From an uncultured Eubacterium sp. (GTDB lineage Bacteria; Bacillota; Clostridia; Lachnospirales; Lachnospiraceae), in contig CATLIX010000024.1 of NCBI GenBank assembly GCA_949959185.1, positions 1 through 47,454 of the forward strand: 47,454 nucleotides of DNA, written 5' to 3'. Position 1 is the first letter of the stretch; each line of letters opens with the position of its first letter. The translations under genes and the position numbers were made by a program. The notes beneath the pieces were generated by a model. The model had not been told where the DNA came from and made no database searches. It saw only the letters and a program-made list of their open reading frames with translations. Below, piece by piece: positions 34,404-41,892 of this stretch.

Positions 34404-35386
34404 TGGCAAATTTGTATACAAAAACCGGAGATAAAGGTCAGACCAGTCTGGTTGGCGGATCAAGAGTCAGCAAATCAGACCTTCAGGTAGAGTGTTACGG
34501 CACCATTGATGAAGCGAATTCCATGCTGGGTCTGGCCCGTTCCAATACGTGCCATGAGTATATCCGAACCACCATATATACAATTCAGGGAAGGCTGTTT
34601 TCCCTGGGGGCAGAACTGGCCAGCGACGGAGAAGGCGCTTCCAGACTGAAAGAAACAATTTCAGAAGAGGATGTGGCTTTTCTGGAACATGTGGTAGATA
34701 CATGTACGGAGACCACCGGGAAGATGACTCATTTTGTGATTCCCGGTGTGGATACGGCATCGTCTGCCCTCCATGTAGCCCGGACCATCGTACGGCGTGC
34801 GGAACGGCGCATGGTGGAGCTGTCAGGCAGTTCCCCTGTGCGCGAGGTACTGATGCGTTACGTGAACCGTTTATCTGATGCTGTTTATGCCATGGCACGT
34901 CTTCAGGAAGAGACGATGGGCCAGGAACAGATGAAAGAAAAAGTGACGGCGGTGGTAAAAGATATACTGGCAAAGTATACGGACAGTCTCCCTCCCATGT
35001 CCCTGGAAGTTCTGAAACGAATGGCAGAGAGAGCCGGAGAAAAATCACGGATGCTTGGCGTACCGGTAGTATTTTCCGCTGTTGACAACGGAGGAAATCT
35101 GCTGTTGCTTGAGCGGATGGAAGGTGCGTTGCCAGGCAGCGTGGAAGTATCGGCCGGCAAGGCATATACGGCCAATGCATTTCATATGCCTACCCATGAA
35201 CTGGGTCAGGCTGCACGGCCGGACGGTCCCCTCTACGGAATTGAGAATGCCGCGCCAGGAAAGATTATCCTGTTTGGAGGCGGTTTTCCTTATGTAGTGG
35301 ATGGTCAGGTTGTGGGAGGCATTGGCGTATCCGGCGGAACGGTGGAGCAGGATATGGAGATTGCACGTTATGCAATGTCTGTTTAA
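34403..35386 (+). CDS. pduO: Cob(I)alamin adenosyltransferase PduO with a GlcG/HbpS-like domain
   Basis: 327 residues, two domains as in Salmonella PduO. The N-terminal ~185 residues are the adenosyltransferase, with ATP-binding N-terminus YTKTGDKGQTSLVGGSRVSK and the helix VARTIVRRAERRMVEL plus LMRYVNRLSDAVY. The C-terminal ~135 residues are a GlcG/HbpS (DUF336) domain (EVLKRMAERAGEKSRMLGVPVVFSAVDNGG, GGFPYVVDGQVVGGIGVSGG). It supplies adenosylcobalamin to the dehydratase; the second domain is known to bind heme in related proteins. It overlaps pduN by three bases. Confidence 0.94.
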   Translation: MANLYTKTGDKGQTSLVGGSRVSKSDLQVECYGTIDEANSMLGLARSNTCHEYIRTTIYTIQGRLFSLGAELASDGEGASRLKETISEEDVAFLEHVVDTCTETTGKMTHFVIPGVDTASSALHVARTIVRRAERRMVELSGSSPVREVLMRYVNRLSDAVYAMARLQEETMGQEQMKEKVTAVVKDILAKYTDSLPPMSLEVLKRMAERAGEKSRMLGVPVVFSAVDNGGNLLLLERMEGALPGSVEVSAGKAYTANAFHMPTHELGQAARPDGPLYGIENAAPGKIILFGGGFPYVVDGQVVGGIGVSGGTVEQDMEIARYAMSV

Positions 35387-35398
35387 GGAGGGAAAGCA

Positions 35399-36814
35399 AT
35401 GAATATTGATGAACGCGTAGTAGCGGGCATAGTGAATGCAGTCCTGGGACGACTGGGTGATGTTTCCAATCCGGCTGCGGAAGCAGGAGGCGGAAACTGG
35501 GGCATCTTTGAAAGCATGAATGACGCGGTAGAGGCTGCTGCTGCTGCGCAGAAGAAATACATGAACTGCACCATGCATGACAGAGCGGCTTATGTACAGG
35601 CTATCCGCGATGTGGTGCTTAAGCAGGAAAATCTGGAATATATTTCCCGCCAGTCTGCAGAAGAGACCGGAATGGGGAATTATGAGCATAAATTAATTAA
35701 AAACCGGCTTGCAGCTACAAAAACGCCGGGAATAGAAGATCTGACCACAGATGCCATGTCAGGCGATGATGGTCTTACGCTGGTAGAGTATTCTCCCTTT
35801 GGGGTAATTGGGGCAATTACACCGACCACAAACCCCACCGAGACAATTATCTGCAATTCCATCGGAATGCTGGCGGCAGGAAACAGCGTGGTATTCAGCC
35901 CCCATCCAAGGGCAAAAAATGTTTCCCTGCATCTGATTCGGCTGATTAACCGTGCACTGGCTGAAGCTGGCGCGCCGGCCAATCTTGTGGTTACCGTATC
36001 ACAGCCTTCCATTGAGAATACAAATGCCATGATGAGCCATCCCATGGTGCGGATGCTGGTGGCAACGGGTGGTCCTGGTATTGTAAAAACTGTACTTTCC
36101 AGCGGTAAAAAGGCTATCGGTGCAGGCGCAGGTAATCCTCCCGTAGTGGTGGATGAGACTGCTAACATTGAGAAAGCAGGAAAAGATATTATCGATGGCT
36201 GCTGTTTCGATAACAATCTGCCCTGTATCGCAGAGAAAGAAGTCATTGTAGTGGACTCTGCGGCAGATTATCTGATTTTCAACATGAAGAAAAACGGCGC
36301 TTACGAAGTGAAAGATCCGGAGATTATCGACAGGATTGTCAAACTGGTGGTTCAGGAGAACGGAAAGAGTCCGGTGACGTCTTTCGTGGGCAAGAGCGCA
36401 AAATATATTCTGGAGCAGGCGGGTGTTCATGTAGATGACGATGTGAGAGTTATCATAGCTCAGACCGGAGAGGATCATCCTTTCGTACAGGTGGAGCTGA
36501 TGATGCCTATTCTGCCCATAGTGCGGGTACCTGATGTGGATGCCGGAATTGAGATGGCTGTCCGTGTGGAACATGGCAACCGTCATACAGCCATGATGCA
36601 TTCCCGCAATGTAGATAAGCTGACCAAAATGGCCAAGTTGATACAGACAACAATTTTTGTGAAAAACGGCCCTTCTTATGCCGGAATCGGCGTGGGCGGT
36701 GAAGGTTATACAACATTTACCATTGCCGGACCTACCGGAGAGGGACTTACTTCAGCCAAATCCTTTGCCCGGAGGCGCAGATGCGTACTGGTCGGAGGAA
36801 TGGACGTACGTTGA
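35399..36814 (+). CDS. pduP: CoA-acylating propionaldehyde dehydrogenase PduP
   Basis: 471 residues. It oxidises propionaldehyde to propionyl-CoA with NAD+ inside the compartment. The N-terminal 18-20 residues (MNIDERVVAGIVNAVLGRLG) match the known PduP encapsulation-peptide pattern, followed by a short linker. The aldehyde dehydrogenase fold shows EYSPFGVIGAITPTTNPTE, VATGGPGIV and the catalytic Cys276 in DNNLPCIAEKE. The ATG has AAGGAGG upstream. The gene lies 12 bases after pduO and 16 bases before pduS. Confidence 0.95.
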   Translation: MNIDERVVAGIVNAVLGRLGDVSNPAAEAGGGNWGIFESMNDAVEAAAAAQKKYMNCTMHDRAAYVQAIRDVVLKQENLEYISRQSAEETGMGNYEHKLIKNRLAATKTPGIEDLTTDAMSGDDGLTLVEYSPFGVIGAITPTTNPTETIICNSIGMLAAGNSVVFSPHPRAKNVSLHLIRLINRALAEAGAPANLVVTVSQPSIENTNAMMSHPMVRMLVATGGPGIVKTVLSSGKKAIGAGAGNPPVVVDETANIEKAGKDIIDGCCFDNNLPCIAEKEVIVVDSAADYLIFNMKKNGAYEVKDPEIIDRIVKLVVQENGKSPVTSFVGKSAKYILEQAGVHVDDDVRVIIAQTGEDHPFVQVELMMPILPIVRVPDVDAGIEMAVRVEHGNRHTAMMHSRNVDKLTKMAKLIQTTIFVKNGPSYAGIGVGGEGYTTFTIAGPTGEGLTSAKSFARRRRCVLVGGMDVR

Positions 36815-36830
36815 TCAGGGAGGTGCTCCT

Positions 36831-38156
36831 ATGCAGGAAAATTTAACAGCTTTGGTGGAAAGCGCCGGTATTGTCGGTGCAGGAGGCGCAGGGTTCCCCA
36901 CCCATGTGAAGCTGAATGCCAAAGCAGATACCGTAATTATCAACGGGGCTGAGTGTGAGCCGCTCCTGCGGGTAGACCAGCAGCTTATGGCAGGGCAGGC
37001 CAGAAGGCTGCTGACTGCTTTAGACAAAATTGTTGCACATCTGGGGGCAGAGGAAGGCGTTGTAGCGCTGAAAGAGCATTATCATACTGCAGCTGAAGCA
37101 TTGCAGCGTGAACTGGTAAATTATCCGAAACTGCGGCTTCATCTGCTGGGAGCTTTTTACCCGGCAGGTGATGAGCAGGTTATCGTTTATGAGGTTACAG
37201 GAAGAGTGGTACCGGAGGGAGGCATTCCCATAAATGTTGGCGTTGTGGTAACCAATGTGGAGACTGCCCTGAATGTGCTGGATGCTGTGGACGGCCATCC
37301 GGTTACTGAAAAATATGTGACATTAACCGGTGCTGTACGTACGCCGAAAACCGTCAGGGTTCCTCTGGGTATTACCGTAGCGGAAGCACTGGAACTGGCA
37401 GGCGGTCCTGTTGTGGCAGATTACCGCATTGTAAACGGTGGCCCCATGATGGGACGTATTGTTCCGCCGGAAAGTGCAATCACAAAGACTACAAAAGGGC
37501 TTATAGTGGTTCCGGCCGGTCATCCCCTTCTGAACAGTCTGGAGCGTCCGCTGGGTCTTTCCCTGCGGCAGGCGGCAACTGCATGTATGCAGTGTTCCCT
37601 GTGCTCCGAAGTCTGTCCGCGGGGACTGCTGGGACACCGTATTCAGCCTCATAAACTGATGCGTATTGCAGCCTATGGCAGCATGTGTGATCCGGCCCAG
37701 ACCCCCATGAACGCTTATCTCTGCTGCGGCTGCCGCCTGTGTGAGTATGCCTGTGTGATGGGCCTTCAGCCCTGGAAGCTGAACGGCAATCTGAAGGGTA
37801 TTCTGGGTGAGCAGGGTATTCGCAACAGTCTGAACAACAAACCGGAGCACGGTGCGCCTTTCCGGGAGTACAAACGCTATCCGGTCCATAAGCTCATCCA
37901 TCAGCTGGGACTTGCATCCTATGACGTGGATGCGCCGATGGATGAAACTGCCGCGCCTGTCTTTGCAAAAGTTACGCTGCCTCTTCGGCAGAACGTGGGA
38001 GCGCCGGCTGAACCGGTGGTGCAGGCAGGCAGCAAGGTGGAAAAAGGTGATTTGATTGCCCGTATTCCGGAGGGCAAGCTGGGAGCAAACCTTCATGCCA
38101 GCATCTCCGGTACGGTGACAGATGTCAGCAATGACAGCATTGTGATTCAGGCGTAA
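36831..38156 (+). CDS. pduS: Cobalamin reductase / electron-transfer flavoprotein PduS
   Basis: 441 residues from ATG 36831, with GGGAGGTG upstream; longer in-frame starts lie inside pduP. It is RnfC-like: an N-terminal glycine-rich NADH/FMN region (IVGAGGAGFPTHVK, INGAECEPLLRVDQ), a SLBB domain, then two CxxCxxCxxxC motifs (CMQCSLCSEVCPRG and CCGCRLCEYAC) for two [4Fe-4S] clusters, and a C-terminal biotinyl-lipoyl-like barrel. It is known in Salmonella to reduce cob(III)/cob(II)alamin for PduO and to interact with PduT. Here it lies directly ahead of pduT, whose cluster cysteine is missing. Confidence 0.94.
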   Translation: MQENLTALVESAGIVGAGGAGFPTHVKLNAKADTVIINGAECEPLLRVDQQLMAGQARRLLTALDKIVAHLGAEEGVVALKEHYHTAAEALQRELVNYPKLRLHLLGAFYPAGDEQVIVYEVTGRVVPEGGIPINVGVVVTNVETALNVLDAVDGHPVTEKYVTLTGAVRTPKTVRVPLGITVAEALELAGGPVVADYRIVNGGPMMGRIVPPESAITKTTKGLIVVPAGHPLLNSLERPLGLSLRQAATACMQCSLCSEVCPRGLLGHRIQPHKLMRIAAYGSMCDPAQTPMNAYLCCGCRLCEYACVMGLQPWKLNGNLKGILGEQGIRNSLNNKPEHGAPFREYKRYPVHKLIHQLGLASYDVDAPMDETAAPVFAKVTLPLRQNVGAPAEPVVQAGSKVEKGDLIARIPEGKLGANLHASISGTVTDVSNDSIVIQA

Positions 38157-38213
38157 GAGATAGATTTTGCTGTCAGTCTGATGGGCTGGCAGCAGGTGAG
38201 AAAGGATATGCGT

Positions 38214-38762
38214 ATGGGAAAGTCAATTGGATTATTGGAGCTGAAAAGCATTCCTGCAGGCGTACAGTCGGCAGATGAGATGCTTAAGGCTGCGGACGTG
38301 GAGCTGTTGGTGGCGACTGCTATCTGCCCCGGAAAATATATTATTATCATCAGCGGACAGGTAGGGGCGGTAAAAAGCTCTATGGAAAAGGGCAGGCAGA
38401 TGGCGGGGACTTTCCTTATCTGCCATCATATTATCAATAATGTCCATGCATCTGTACCGTCAGCTCTGGTGGGCACCGTTGATGTGGAACATGTGACAGC
38501 CCTGGGTATGCTGGAAACCATGTCAGCACTGACCGCAGTTCGTGCCGCAGATATTGCTGCGAAAGCATCCAACATTACCCTCATGGAAGTCCGGGTAGCC
38601 AGAGGCCTGGGAGGGAAAGGATATCTGATTTTCACAGGCGAAGTTTCTGCTGTAAAATCGGCACTGAATTCCTGCATCACGCAGTTAGCAGATGCAGGCG
38701 ATATCACCAGCAGTTGTGTCATTCCGTCGCCCCATAAAGGCCTGCTTGAAAAACTGATATGA
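38214..38762 (+). CDS. pduT: Microcompartment trimeric shell protein PduT, cluster cysteine absent
   Basis: 182 residues from ATG 38214, with AAAGGA seven bases upstream. It has two tandem BMC domains (about 1-85 and 92-182). Overall sequence pattern is that of PduT (SIGLLELKSIPAGVQSADEML, ATAICPGKYIIIISG, ALGMLETMSA). In Salmonella PduT a [4Fe-4S] cluster sits at the trimer axis, bound by Cys108. An ungapped alignment from memory puts Ala108 at that place here (SALTAVRAADI). Cys38 in ICPGK is kept, and Cys70 is an additional cysteine. The protein may therefore form an open or differently gated pore. Confidence 0.9.
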   Translation: MGKSIGLLELKSIPAGVQSADEMLKAADVELLVATAICPGKYIIIISGQVGAVKSSMEKGRQMAGTFLICHHIINNVHASVPSALVGTVDVEHVTALGMLETMSALTAVRAADIAAKASNITLMEVRVARGLGGKGYLIFTGEVSAVKSALNSCITQLADAGDITSSCVIPSPHKGLLEKLI

Positions 38763-38839
38763 TACGGTAATGCGGTGTAATGTTTTCCATGGCAATCCAT
38801 GAGGTTGCCGGAAAATGAAAGAAAAGGAGTGAGTTGGCA

Positions 38840-39226
38840 ATGGATATGAATCTTTTGGATATTGGCGCGTCTGCGGAGGGCAAGCTGCGTATTATTCAGG
38901 AAACAGTTCCCGGTAAACAGGTCACACTGGCGCATATTATTGCCAGTCCTGGTGAAATTATCTACCAGAAGCTGGGCTTGAACCCGGAGCTGGATTATAA
39001 GCAGTCGGCGATTGGAATTTTAAGTATGTGTCCATCTGAGATATCCGTAATTGCCGGCGATATCGCACTGAAAACCTCTTCGATTGAGATTGGCTTTATT
39101 GACCGATTCAGCGGAACGCTGATTTTTACAGGACGGATTTCCAATGTTCAGTCCGCAGTTTCCAATATTCTGGCCTATCTGAAAAATCGTTTGGGTTTTA
39201 CAGTCTGTGAGATTACAAGAACATGA
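38840..39226 (+). CDS. pduU: Microcompartment shell protein PduU (permuted BMC domain)
   Basis: 128 residues from ATG 38840, with AGGAG 10 bases upstream; a TTG at 38834 is possible but only four bases from that site. It is a circularly permuted BMC hexamer: VPGKQVTLAHIIASPGEIIYQKLGL, SAIGILSMCPSEISVIAGDIA, IGFIDRFSGTLIFTGRIS and the terminal CEITRT match Salmonella PduU closely. It has a 10-15 residue longer N-terminus than Salmonella PduU. The family's N-terminal beta-barrel can plug the pore and bind PduV. The stop overlaps pduV. Confidence 0.9.
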   Translation: MDMNLLDIGASAEGKLRIIQETVPGKQVTLAHIIASPGEIIYQKLGLNPELDYKQSAIGILSMCPSEISVIAGDIALKTSSIEIGFIDRFSGTLIFTGRISNVQSAVSNILAYLKNRLGFTVCEITRT

Positions 39227-39729
39227 AAAAGATTATTTTAATGGGCCGCAGCGAATGTGGAAAAACCACTCTGACCCAGGCCCTGAAAGGCGATGTGATT
39301 TCCTATCACAAAACCCAGTATATTAATCACTATGATGTGGTGATTGACACACCGGGAGAATATGCAGAGACAACGACACTGGCCCGTGCCCTGGCACTGT
39401 ATTCCTACGAAGCAGATGTGGTGGGCCTTCTGCTGAACGCGGCAGAGCCCTATTCCCTTTATCCGCCCTGCTGCGCAGCGGCCTGCAACCGCCCCGTGAT
39501 TGGTATTGTCACCCAGATTGACCGGGAAGACGGCAATCCGGACCGGGCGCACCACTGGCTGGAAATGGCCGGGTGCAGACCTGTGTTCCGTGTCAGTTCC
39601 TATACGGGCGAAGGAATCTGGCAGGTACTCAATTACCTTCGGGAGCCGGGAGATGTACTTCCCTGGGATTCCGAAGAAGAGGCAGACCGGCCGCGGACGG
39701 TAGTTTCCGACAAATTCGGAAAAGTGTGA
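39223..39729 (+). CDS. pduV: Small GTPase-like protein PduV/EutP
   Basis: 168 residues. P-loop GRSECGKTTL, DxxG-type DTPGEY and the guanine-specificity motif TQID mark the EutP/PduV family of Ras-like GTPases. PduV in Salmonella associates with the shell through PduU and has been linked to compartment movement. The start overlaps the pduU stop (ATGA at 39223-39226), consistent with partner proteins. It is the last gene of the pdu operon and is followed by a strong terminator. Confidence 0.92.
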   Translation: MKKIILMGRSECGKTTLTQALKGDVISYHKTQYINHYDVVIDTPGEYAETTTLARALALYSYEADVVGLLLNAAEPYSLYPPCCAAACNRPVIGIVTQIDREDGNPDRAHHWLEMAGCRPVFRVSSYTGEGIWQVLNYLREPGDVLPWDSEEEADRPRTVVSDKFGKV

Positions 39730-39799
39730 CAGTATTTGCAGGAATCTGCCGGATGGCAGCCGGGAAGATTACAGTATCATAAATCAAAAGGAAAAACAG

Positions 39800-39837
39800 G
39801 GCCGGAAATCCGTGAACAGATTTCCGGCCTTAATTTT
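39800..39837 (+). terminator. Rho-independent terminator of the pdu operon
   Basis: A perfect 11-bp stem, GGCCGGAAATC (39800-39810) and GATTTCCGGCC (39819-39829), with tail TTAATTTTTAT, 70 bases after pduV. Confidence 0.9.
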
Positions 39838-39840
39838 TAT

Positions 39841-39960
39841 CTTACAGGAAATACTATGTTACTACGATGTGTTAAAGCGTATGAATTTCCTATAAGATAA
39901 GAACAATTATGCGCAGCTCGCGGAAATGAAGTTTATTGCTGTGCACATTCTTTTTTATTC
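39841..39960 (+). repeat. Interspersed hairpin element, copy B
   Basis: A flanking inverted repeat CTTACAGGAAAT (39841-39852) / ATTTCCTATAAG (39885-39896) with a 32-base loop. Then the shared core: GAACAATTATGCGCAGCTCG, then GGAAATGAAGTTTATTGCTG, then TTCTTTTTTATTC. Compared with copies A and C the internal CCTCGCGCGCGGAGAATGCG block is deleted. It lies between the convergent pduV and two-TM genes, and its last bases carry the stop codon of the latter. Confidence 0.85.
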
Positions 39961-40887
39961 TTCCGGCTTTTCAGGAGCCTTCTGCTTATCTTCCAGAGAA
40001 TAAGAGCTGTCAGCAGACTTATCTTCCAGAGAATCCGAAAGAATATGGCTGTCATGGTGGGCGGTAAGGCGGCGGGTACCGTCAGAGCGGTAATAGACGG
40101 CAGCCCCTGCGGTCAGACCTCCAATCAGGACGCCTCCGGCAATGCCGATTACCGGGCTGACGGCCAGCAGGCTTCCAAACATGAAATTCAGTGCCACAGC
40201 CCCCAGAGAAACAAGAGTCAGAAGCCGGGTATTGCGGTTGATGTTGTTGTTGATGATGGAGGTATAAGTGTCCAGATCCTTAATAATGGTATTCTTGTTC
40301 AGCTCATAACGCTCCTCTAAAAACCGGAAATCCAATGCCACCTGTCCCTGAAGAACATAGCTGTTCTGCATCTGAATGGGATAATAGCCTTTGTCAATAC
40401 GGGCAATGATTTCCTTAAGGGCAATAATCTGATTGCCGTATTCCGTGTAGCGGCGGCGGAAATCCAGAATCTGGTATGTACCGCTGTTATCAATGCTGTT
40501 GTCCAGCGAATCTTCCAGAGTCCTCATTTCTTTCAGGCTGTAATCAATCAGTTCTCCCAGATTGGCAATTTTAAACAGAAGGGCATACATATAAGCCTGC
40601 CCCACGTATTTGATGTTTTTGTCTGCCAGAAAAGCCTGAAACAGACCTGCAGAAGATTCCTCCAGAATCAGATTGGTTCCCTCCTGGCGGAGCCGGATTT
40701 CGCTGGGTAAATTCTCTTCTCCGTAATTAAGCTCCAGAGTCAGGGAAGTCTCGTCTCCGAAAATACGCTGATGAAGAACCGGTTCTCCCACAGGAGCGGA
40801 AAAAATGCAATAGGAGCTGTCTTCAATACCCCCGCCTTCCGGGTGCCGGCCTCTGCCCATGGATTGAAGAAAGGTGTAATTTTCCAT
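39955..40887 (-). CDS. Two-TM protein with CorA-like layout
   Basis: 310 residues on the minus strand. A cytoplasmic N-terminal domain (about 1-110) is followed by long charged helices (LKEMRTLEDSLDNSID, YTEYGNQIIALKEIIARIDKGYY). Two membrane helices lie close together near the C-terminus (TLVSLGAVALNFMFGSLLAVSP and GIAGGVLIGGLTAGAAVYY). The tail is Asp/Ser/Glu-rich with two SLEDK repeats. The order (alpha/beta domain, stalk helix, two TM) recalls CorA-type channels, but the GMN filter motif is absent, so ion transport is not supported. GAGGC precedes the ATG. The gene is convergent with the pdu operon and divergent from the DUF2975 set. Confidence 0.72.
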   Translation of the reverse strand: MENYTFLQSMGRGRHPEGGGIEDSSYCIFSAPVGEPVLHQRIFGDETSLTLELNYGEENLPSEIRLRQEGTNLILEESSAGLFQAFLADKNIKYVGQAYMYALLFKIANLGELIDYSLKEMRTLEDSLDNSIDNSGTYQILDFRRRYTEYGNQIIALKEIIARIDKGYYPIQMQNSYVLQGQVALDFRFLEERYELNKNTIIKDLDTYTSIINNNINRNTRLLTLVSLGAVALNFMFGSLLAVSPVIGIAGGVLIGGLTAGAAVYYRSDGTRRLTAHHDSHILSDSLEDKSADSSYSLEDKQKAPEKPEE

Positions 40888-40901
40888 ATAAATGCCTCGT
40901 C

Positions 40902-40961
40902 ACTGTTAAAATACATATTCATTACTGTTAAAATCATACCATATTTTCGCATGATTGTCCA
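40902..40961 (-). promoter_or_regulatory. Promoter of the two-TM gene with 22-base-spaced direct repeats
   Basis: On the minus strand: TGGACA (40961-40956), a 17-base spacer, TATGAT (40938-40933). ATTTTAACAGT occurs twice, at 40934-40924 and 40912-40902, exactly 22 bases apart. The repeats begin at the -10 and run over the expected transcription start, where a repressor could act. Confidence 0.5.
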
Positions 40962-41069
40962 TATGTCCACAGCTTTTCCGGTGTGGCATCCATACTCTTT
41001 CTCCATGAATCCTTTTCTCAGATTAATATAGAAATCAATAAATATTTATCGTATCTTAATAAATAATTA

Positions 41070-41124
41070 TTGACTTTTGGAGAAAATCCGTGTATTCTGA
41101 TAACAGAACAATTGTCCGGACAAT
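41070..41124 (+). promoter_or_regulatory. Promoter and palindromic operator of the DUF2975-XRE set
   Basis: TTGACT (41070-41075), a 17-base spacer, TATTCT (41093-41098). A perfect 14-bp palindrome, ATTGTCCGGACAAT, lies at 41111-41124, just after the expected transcription start. The XRE-type repressor encoded at 41680-41892 is the natural candidate to bind it. Confidence 0.6.
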
Positions 41125-41157
41125 AAACAGAGCTGATGAAATCAGGGAGGGAATGCA

Positions 41158-41637
41158 ATGACTCAGACAAATTTAAGCAAATGGTTAAAAGGAATTATAG
41201 GAGGAATCGGCGTCTGCGGAGCCATTATTTACGGTTATCTGATACCCCTTTTCGGGAAAGAAATAGTGCGGGCCAATCCGGAATTTTCCCACTGGTATGT
41301 CCCATGGCTGACAGTTATCCGGATTACAGCGGTGCCCTGCTTTCTGATTCTGTATTTCGGATGGAAGATTTCCACGGAAATCGGCCGGGATAATTCCTTT
41401 TCTGTGGAAAATGCCAGATATCTGAAATATATATCAGGGCTGGCTCTTATGGATAGCGGATATTTTTTTCTGGCAAATCTGGTGCTTCTGCTGCTGAATA
41501 TGAATCATCCCGGAATATTCCTGGCTTCACTGATGATAGAATTTGCCGGAACTGCCATAGCGGTGGCAGCGGCTGTCCTTTCCCATCTGGTACAGAAGGC
41601 GGCGGAAATTCAGAAAGAAAATGAACTGACCATTTAG
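41158..41637 (+). CDS. DUF2975-type membrane protein
   Basis: 159 residues with four membrane helices (for example GIIGGIGVCGAIIYGYLIPLF, WLTVIRITAVPCFLILYFGW, LALMDSGYFFLANLVLLLL, IAVAAAVLSHLV). The central motif FSVENARYLKYIS is typical of DUF2975. GGGAGG precedes the ATG. Proteins of this family regularly precede a small XRE regulator (YozG-like), as here. Function is unknown; together they behave like a regulator and a membrane partner. Confidence 0.88.
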   Translation: MTQTNLSKWLKGIIGGIGVCGAIIYGYLIPLFGKEIVRANPEFSHWYVPWLTVIRITAVPCFLILYFGWKISTEIGRDNSFSVENARYLKYISGLALMDSGYFFLANLVLLLLNMNHPGIFLASLMIEFAGTAIAVAAAVLSHLVQKAAEIQKENELTI

Positions 41638-41679
41638 AATGCAAAAGGTTCGGACAGTACAGACCGGAAGGGAGAAGAC

Positions 41680-41892
41680 ATGGCGATTATTATCAATATA
41701 GACGTAATGCTTGCCAGGCGGAAAATGAGTGTGACAGAGCTTTCCGAAAAGGTGGGAATTACCATGGCAAACATTTCAATTCTGAAAAATGGAAAAGCAA
41801 AGGCAATTAAAGTAGATACCCTGGATAAAATCTGCAGGGCCCTGGACTGTCAGCCGGGAGATATTCTGGAATGGAGAGATGAAGATGAATAA
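41680..41892 (+). CDS. Small XRE-family repressor (YozG-like)
   Basis: 70 residues, almost entirely a Cro/C1-type helix-turn-helix: MLARRKMSVTELSEKVGITMANISILKNGKAKAIKVDTLDKICRALDCQPGDILEW, read here in pieces across residues 7-66. GGAAGGGAG is upstream. The end overlaps the start of the next membrane-protein gene, so it is translationally linked to it. Likely regulates its own set through the palindrome at 41111-41124; that is inference from position. Confidence 0.92.
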   Translation: MAIIINIDVMLARRKMSVTELSEKVGITMANISILKNGKAKAIKVDTLDKICRALDCQPGDILEWRDEDE

